From NCBI GenBank assembly GCA_011334435.1, contig DTPJ01000420.1, positions 1 to 5,838 of the forward strand: a stretch of 5,838 nt of DNA. The letters are read 5' to 3'. Each line of letters opens with the position of its first letter. The first letter of the stretch is position 1. The translations under genes were made by a program, and so were the position numbers. The notes beneath the pieces are model-generated. The model was not told the origin of the DNA. It was given only the letters and a program-made list of their open reading frames with translations, and ran no database searches. This document shows positions 1-4,137 of this stretch, one piece after another. The stretch is from Candidatus Poribacteria bacterium (GTDB taxonomy: Bacteria > Poribacteria > DTPJ01).

Positions 1-270
1 AAACAGGTTAGGCGATTATTGGCAATCTCAGAGATTAAAAGAATTGCTCAGAAACTTCGTATTAGAGATATTGCCTCTTCTGATAAGAATATAGTTATAT
101 CATTTGATGCAAATAAAACTCCAATAAAACCTGATGTCCTTATAAAGATGGTCAGGTCTCAAAACGGATTAAGATTATCTCCTCCTGCAAACTTAGTTGT
201 TTCTATTGAAGGTTTAGGGCAAGATCAGCAGTTACAGAAGATAAAAAACATCTTGCAAGAGATCAGTTAG
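1..270 (+). CDS. mfd: Transcription-repair coupling factor Mfd, C-terminal end (5' end outside window)
   Basis: The frame is open from the first base and ends at TAG 268-270, leaving the last 89 residues. Mfd is the cytoplasmic DNA translocase that removes RNA polymerase stalled at DNA lesions and recruits UvrA. What is visible matches the C-terminal TRCF domain (D7): a helix with the pattern LLAISEIKRIAQKLRIRDI, then a beta strand (NIVISFD), then KPDVLIKMV, a strand with LRLSPPANLVVSI, and a final helix ending in NILQEIS. This corresponds to the end of E. coli Mfd in order and length. The helicase motifs lie upstream and cannot be checked. The TTG at 19 is not a start, because the domain continues upstream of it. 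The order mfd, parvulin lipoprotein, surA, known from other Gram-negatives, supports the call. Confidence 0.88.
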   Translation, partial: KQVRRLLAISEIKRIAQKLRIRDIASSDKNIVISFDANKTPIKPDVLIKMVRSQNGLRLSPPANLVVSIEGLGQDQQLQKIKNILQEIS

Positions 271-304
271 TATGCTATTATTTTTCTTTGATTAAGAATT
301 ATTT

Positions 305-400
305 TATGCGTCAGCGAGAAACTGATGAATGTAATTTTAAAAGAGTGAAGCAATTGAAGAATTTGATTTAATTAAAAAACGACTATGCGTCAACAAGAAA
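305..400 (+). repeat. Imperfect direct repeat in the mfd-antitoxin spacer
   Basis: TATGCGTCAGCGAGAAA (305-321) recurs as TATGCGTCAACAAGAAA (384-400), 15 of 17 bases identical and 79 bases apart. A second shared word, TTTAATTAAA, occurs at 367-376 and again at 449-458, 82 bases apart. This hints at a decayed tandem duplication of about 80 bases, although the middle of the two units is not convincingly alike. Both copies begin ATG CGT CA and open tiny frames (21 and 8 codons) with no ribosome binding site, so I do not call them genes. The rest of 271-483 is AT-rich, with no RNA gene, terminator or clear promoter that I can support. Confidence 0.4.
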
Positions 401-483
401 AAAGAAGCTAAATGAAAGCAAAGTCAATATTTTTATCCACACATAATCTTTAATTAAAATATTTAGGAAGGGATTGATTATAA

Positions 484-729
484 ATGAGTATTACTATATC
501 TGATGATCTACTTCAACAGATACACATGGATGAGAAGGAATTTAAGCAAGAAATTGCTATTTGGCTTTTTCAGAAAGAGAAAATGACTCTGGCACAAGCA
601 AGCCATTTCGCCGGAATGAATAGGATCCAGTTTCAGCATTTGCTTGCAAGTAGACAAATCCCGATTCATTATGATATTGAGGATTTTGATAAAGATTTAG
701 CAACATTAAGAAAGATGGACCGAATATGA
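484..729 (+). CDS. UPF0175 family antitoxin
   Basis: This 81-residue protein looks like the antitoxin of a type II toxin-antitoxin pair. UPF0175 proteins usually precede a DUF3368/PIN-domain toxin, bind it, and may repress their own promoter. Family marks seen: an N-terminal beta segment (MSITISDDLL), a helix (EFKQEIAIWLFQKEKM), the TLAQASHFAGMNRIQFQHLLASR helix-turn-helix-like core, where families usually read S/T-L-x-Q-A-A-x-x-A-G-M, and the C-terminal IPIHYDIEDFDKDLATL typical of this family. The start is supported by AGGAAGGG at 465-472, 11 bases upstream. The stop overlaps the start of the toxin remnant (ATGA, 726-729), the classic coupled arrangement. The reading frame is full length although the partner is broken, so it is an orphan antitoxin or a recent loss. 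Family assignment is from memory of the motif pattern. Confidence 0.83.
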   Translation: MSITISDDLLQQIHMDEKEFKQEIAIWLFQKEKMTLAQASHFAGMNRIQFQHLLASRQIPIHYDIEDFDKDLATLRKMDRI

Positions 730-791
730 TAGTTGTAAGCGATACTTCTCCCATCTTGAATTTAGCTATCGTGGATCAAAAGGCAACGTAA
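726..791 (+). pseudogene. Truncated PIN-domain (DUF3368-type) toxin remnant
   Basis: The ATG at 726 overlaps the antitoxin stop and opens a frame of only 21 codons ending at TAA 789-791. The first 14 residues, MIVVSDTSPILNLA, are the signature start of DUF3368/PIN toxins: a first beta strand with the conserved acidic Asp (D6) followed by T-S-P. An intact toxin would be roughly 150-160 residues and carry further acidic residues of the RNase site; none of that follows. The fragment therefore cannot be an active nuclease. The homology stops at about codon 18 (IVDQ), after which three codons lead to the stop, suggesting an internal deletion rather than a simple point mutation. A short peptide could still be made by coupling to the antitoxin. 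Confidence 0.65.
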
Positions 792-793
792 AT

Positions 794-820
794 AATTTCA
801 ATCATCGTAATGATGAAATT
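794..820 (+). other. AT-rich hairpin between toxin remnant and lipoprotein gene
   Basis: AATTTC (794-799) pairs with GAAATT (815-820) and ATCAT (801-805) with ATGAT (810-814), with A800 bulged and a CGTA tetraloop: 11 base pairs plus one bulge. It is not followed by a T-run (GAAGTTTGG follows), so it is a poor intrinsic terminator. It could be an mRNA stability element or the scar of the toxin deletion. It sits 46 bases before the lipoprotein start. Confidence 0.5.
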
Positions 821-852
821 GAAGTTTGGTTATTTGGTCAATAATATTTATA

Positions 853-860
853 AAAGGAGG
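853..860 (+). promoter_or_regulatory. Ribosome binding site that fixes the lipoprotein start at 867
   Basis: AAAGGAGG lies 6 bases before ATG 867. The same frame is open further upstream to ATG 810, which would add 19 residues before the signal peptide. The strong site and the perfectly placed lipoprotein signal show that 867 is the true start. Confidence 0.88.
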
Positions 861-866
861 ATTTTA

Positions 867-2804
867 ATGAGAAAGTCTATTCTATTGGTTTCTATGTTCG
901 TTCTGTTCTTGGTGATTGTTAGTGGTTGTTCACAAAAGGTGAATGATAAAAATATCCTTGCAAGCTTTGATAAACAGGTTATTTTAGCTGATGAGCTTGA
1001 TAAGGAAATATCTGAATTGCCAGAATGGAAACAGGACAAATATAAAGACCAAGCAGGCAGGGAAGAATACCTGACATTGATGGCTGAAAGCAGGATGATA
1101 CTCCAAATTGCAAAAGAAAGAAAACTTGAAAAACATCCAACAGTTGTCAAGGAACTTAAAGAATTCCAAGATCAAATAATGCGTGATAAGCTGATTGAGA
1201 TGGAGGTAGATAATAAAGTCAAAGTGACAGATGGCGATATTGAGAAATATTATGCGGAAAATAAAGACAAATATGTTGAGCCAGATATGGTTGTTGTAAC
1301 CGAGATCACGCAGAAAGATGAAGAGAAGGCAAAAGCAGTTTTAGAGAAAATAAAGGCGGGTGCAGATTTTACCGAGCTTGCCAAAGAGATGGATTCAAAG
1401 GGTGAATCCTATGGTCCGGGTTCTCGGAATGGCGGAAAGACTGCTCCCTTCAGCAGAGATTCATATTCGTCAGCAAGGGAATTTGTAGAAAAAGCTTTTA
1501 GTATGGAAGTTGGAGAGATAAGCGACATCATCGTTCAACCATTGGGTCAGGAAACATATTATATGATTATAAGGCTTGATGAGAAGATACCATCAAGACA
1601 AAAAGAGCTTTCCGAAGTCAAAGATAGCGTTAAAAGCACCGTTGAAAGTGAGATGAAAGATGCACGCAAAGCTCAGTTTGTAGAGGAATTGAAGAAGAAG
1701 ATGAAAGTCCAAGCTTTCCCTGAAAGAATACCGCCGACACCAGAAGTGAAAGAGGGAGAAAAGGCTCAAACAGAACAAGGCGAAGTTAAATCAGAGACAA
1801 AAACTGAATCAGAAGCCAAAACTGACACTAAATCAGAAAAGAAGAAAGCAGAAAAAGATGTTATTTTAGCAAAAATCGGAAAACAAGTTATAACGCTATC
1901 AGAGCTTGAAAAAAATATCTCCGAAATGCCAGAATGGAAACAGCAGAGATATGAAGGTCAGGAAGGCAGAAAGAAATATCTAAACGAATTGATAGAGGAA
2001 AAATTATTACTGTTAGAAGCTAAAAACCGAAAGTTAGATAAGACGCCAGAATTAGCGAAGCAGATAAAAGAATATCGCGACCAATTGATGCTAAAAGAAT
2101 TGGTTAAGCAAGAAGTTGATGATAAGATAAAGGTTCAGGATGCGGACATTGAGAAATATTATAACGAGCATAAAAAAGACTATATTGACCCAGAGAAAGT
2201 CACTGTAACCGAGATCACATTGAAAGATGAGGAAAAAGCCAAAGAGGTTATGGAAAAAATAAAGGCAGGAGCAGACTTTACAGAATTGGCAAAAGAGATG
2301 GATTCTAAGGGCGAATCTTACGGACCAGGACAAGGCAATGGCGGACAGACAAGACCTTTTAGCAGAGATTCATATTCATCTGCAAGGGAATTCGTTGAAA
2401 AGGCTTTTAGTCTCAATAAAGGCGAGATAAGCGATATTATCGTTCAACCGATAGGTCAAGAGACCTATTATATGATAGTAAGGCTTGATGAGCATACACA
2501 ACCAAGACAAAAAGAATTATCTGAGGTAAAAGATGATATTAGTTGGACTGTTGAAAGGGAAAAGAAGCGAGAAAGGATTGAACAGTGGCTTGAACAAATA
2601 AAGAAAGAAAGAAATTTCAAGATTTATCCTGACAGAATACCAAAACCGAAAGAAGAGGCTAAACCTTCTGAAGAAGGGACACCAAGCCAGGGAGGGCAGA
2701 CTACCGAGAAATCAGCCGAAACTAAGCAAAATCCAGAAGAGCACCAGTCGGATAATCAGACCAAAAGTGGTGTTTCTGATACAGATACAAAACCAAAGGA
2801 ATAA
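867..2804 (+). CDS. Lipoprotein with two tandem SurA/PpiC-like chaperone units
   Basis: The product is 645 residues. Residues 1-21 form a lipoprotein signal (MRKS, hydrophobic stretch, lipobox VSGC with Cys21). Ser at +2 predicts passage to the outer membrane in systems that follow the Lol rule. Two units follow, residues 28-289 and 331-592, each with a helical SurA-N-like part and a parvulin-like domain (around 140-240 and 443-543). They are joined by a Lys/Glu/Thr-rich linker (290-330), and a low-complexity Glu/Gln/Ser/Thr tail follows (593-645). The likely role is a periplasm-facing, membrane-tethered folding factor for outer membrane proteins. In both units the motif where active parvulins have His-Ile-Leu reads TEIT (E146, E449), and the usual late G-x-H-I segment reads GQETYYMI, without histidine. 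Prolyl isomerase activity is therefore doubtful. surA follows after 8 bases, so the two are almost certainly cotranscribed. It could be named PrsA/PpiC-like; no exact symbol is justified. Confidence 0.88.
   Translation: MRKSILLVSMFVLFLVIVSGCSQKVNDKNILASFDKQVILADELDKEISELPEWKQDKYKDQAGREEYLTLMAESRMILQIAKERKLEKHPTVVKELKEFQDQIMRDKLIEMEVDNKVKVTDGDIEKYYAENKDKYVEPDMVVVTEITQKDEEKAKAVLEKIKAGADFTELAKEMDSKGESYGPGSRNGGKTAPFSRDSYSSAREFVEKAFSMEVGEISDIIVQPLGQETYYMIIRLDEKIPSRQKELSEVKDSVKSTVESEMKDARKAQFVEELKKKMKVQAFPERIPPTPEVKEGEKAQTEQGEVKSETKTESEAKTDTKSEKKKAEKDVILAKIGKQVITLSELEKNISEMPEWKQQRYEGQEGRKKYLNELIEEKLLLLEAKNRKLDKTPELAKQIKEYRDQLMLKELVKQEVDDKIKVQDADIEKYYNEHKKDYIDPEKVTVTEITLKDEEKAKEVMEKIKAGADFTELAKEMDSKGESYGPGQGNGGQTRPFSRDSYSSAREFVEKAFSLNKGEISDIIVQPIGQETYYMIVRLDEHTQPRQKELSEVKDDISWTVEREKKRERIEQWLEQIKKERNFKIYPDRIPKPKEEAKPSEEGTPSQGGQTTEKSAETKQNPEEHQSDNQTKSGVSDTDTKPKE
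948..2642 (+). repeat. Internal tandem duplication within the lipoprotein gene (909-base period)
   Basis: Bases 948-1733 (residues 28-289) and 1857-2642 (residues 331-592) encode two copies that align without a single gap at an offset of exactly 303 residues. By hand count about 166 of 262 residues are identical (about 63%), rising to about 85% over residues 151-250 against 454-553. In the 26-residue identical block at 160-185/463-488, 15 codons nevertheless differ synonymously. The duplication is therefore old and the protein sequence is held by selection, rather than being a fresh copy. Confidence 0.92.
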
Positions 2805-2812
2805 GTGGTAAT

Positions 2813-4114
2813 ATGAATTTTAAGTTTTTTCTAACGTTAGCTTTTTGCATTTTCACGTTGTCGTTTGTTTTTATTACTCATTCGTCAGGGAAGATAGTTG
2901 AGAGGATTCTTGTAATAATAAACGATGATGTTATCACCCAATCAGAATTTGATGATCGGGTGGCAAAGACCAGAGAACAACTCAGATTGTTGTATAAATA
3001 TAACGATACCATTCTAAACGAAGAGATAGAGAAAGCTAAACCTCAGATTTTAGAAACTATGATAGACGAAATCCTTTTTGTCCAAGATGCGATTAAAAGG
3101 AACATTCAGATCAGCGATGCACAAGTCCAAAAAGAGATAGAGGATATAAAGAAGCAATTCAAGACGGAAAAAGAATTTGAAGACGCTATGAAAGCGGAAG
3201 GCTATACTATGGAAAGTCTGAGAAAGGAAAAGAAACGTTCTCTATTATTACAAGAATTGATTAAGCAGAAATTCTCATCTGATCTGGTAATAAAAGATGA
3301 TGAGGTAAAAAAATTCTATAGAGATAACAGGGATAAGTTTCCTACCAAGAACGATACGGTTAAATTGAAGCAGATTTTGCTTAAATATAACCTGACAAAA
3401 GAGGATAAGGAAAAAGCCAGATCAAAGGCAGAAGATGTCCTGAAACAATGCAAAGAAGGGGCAGATTTTGGCGAGATGGCTTTAAAATATTCTGACGATC
3501 CTTTAAGTAGAGCAAATAAGGGCAATATAGGATATTTTATCCCTGGGACAGGCGATTTCCCTGAGTATGAAGACATAGTCACTAACTTAAAACTGGGAGA
3601 AATAAGCGATCTTATTGAAATGCCCGACGGATTTGACATCATAAAAGTTACAGATGTTAAAAGGGACGGCAGAATAGGTTTACAGAGAATTTATATCGCA
3701 ATACAGCCAGACCCGTCAGCAGAAAAAGCTACGTTAGAAAAAGCTGATTTGGTATTAAACGAGCTAAAAAAAGGTGCTGATTTTGTCCAAATGGTAAAGA
3801 AGTATTCCGATGATCCGATAACAAAAGAAAAAGATGGCGATTGGATGGAAGTCCATATAGATAACCTATCTAATGAAATGCAGAACGCCTTTAACTCATT
3901 AGAAGTGGGAGAGATCAGTAAACCAATTAAATCTCATCAAGGCATACATATATTCAAGATCGTAGATAGAAAAGAATTGACAGAAGACGAAATGGAGCAA
4001 ATTCGGAGATACCTAACTGATCAACGCCTTCAAGAAAAATTAGAGGAATACTCCAAAAAGCTAAGAGAAACAGCATATATAGCATATCCAAAATCCAATG
4101 CTTCGGTGAATTAG
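2813..4114 (+). CDS. surA: Periplasmic chaperone / peptidyl-prolyl isomerase SurA
   Basis: The 433-residue product is close to E. coli SurA (428). It has a cleavable signal peptide (MNFKFF, hydrophobic to ~20, likely cut near THSSG), then the SurA N-domain opening IVERILVIINDDVITQSEFD, the family's typical start. Parvulin domain 1 lies at ~183-281, parvulin domain 2 at ~288-386, and a C-terminal helix ends in RETAYIAYP. SurA escorts unfolded outer membrane proteins, including LptD, to the BAM complex. Domain 1 has Q187 and D275 where active parvulins carry His, fitting the inactive P1 of SurA. Domain 2 has lost the first His (R292) but keeps the second in GIHIFKI (H379), and its GGDLGW loop is altered to DGDWME, so activity is uncertain. 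The start has only a weak AAAGGA (2795-2800) inside the previous gene, suggesting translational coupling to the lipoprotein gene 8 bases upstream. Confidence 0.9.
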   Translation: MNFKFFLTLAFCIFTLSFVFITHSSGKIVERILVIINDDVITQSEFDDRVAKTREQLRLLYKYNDTILNEEIEKAKPQILETMIDEILFVQDAIKRNIQISDAQVQKEIEDIKKQFKTEKEFEDAMKAEGYTMESLRKEKKRSLLLQELIKQKFSSDLVIKDDEVKKFYRDNRDKFPTKNDTVKLKQILLKYNLTKEDKEKARSKAEDVLKQCKEGADFGEMALKYSDDPLSRANKGNIGYFIPGTGDFPEYEDIVTNLKLGEISDLIEMPDGFDIIKVTDVKRDGRIGLQRIYIAIQPDPSAEKATLEKADLVLNELKKGADFVQMVKKYSDDPITKEKDGDWMEVHIDNLSNEMQNAFNSLEVGEISKPIKSHQGIHIFKIVDRKELTEDEMEQIRRYLTDQRLQEKLEEYSKKLRETAYIAYPKSNASVN

Positions 4115-4137
4115 GTATTAAAGCCTTACAAAATTTG

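Noticed and set aside
19..270. A separate small gene starting at TTG 19
   Set aside because: The frame is open to the first base and the translation is the end of Mfd; there is no ribosome binding site before 19.
443..448. CATAAT as a -10 box for the antitoxin
   Set aside because: No recognisable -35 box lies at the right distance, and such hexamers are common in this composition.
819..847. Promoter-like TTGAAG, 17 bases, TAATAT before the lipoprotein
   Set aside because: Its transcript would start near 854, inside the ribosome binding site, and both boxes match the consensus at only 4 of 6 positions in AT-rich DNA.
810..866. Extended start for the lipoprotein at ATG 810 (664 residues)
   Set aside because: It would place 19 residues before the lipoprotein signal, and the strong AAAGGAGG at 853-860 clearly serves ATG 867.
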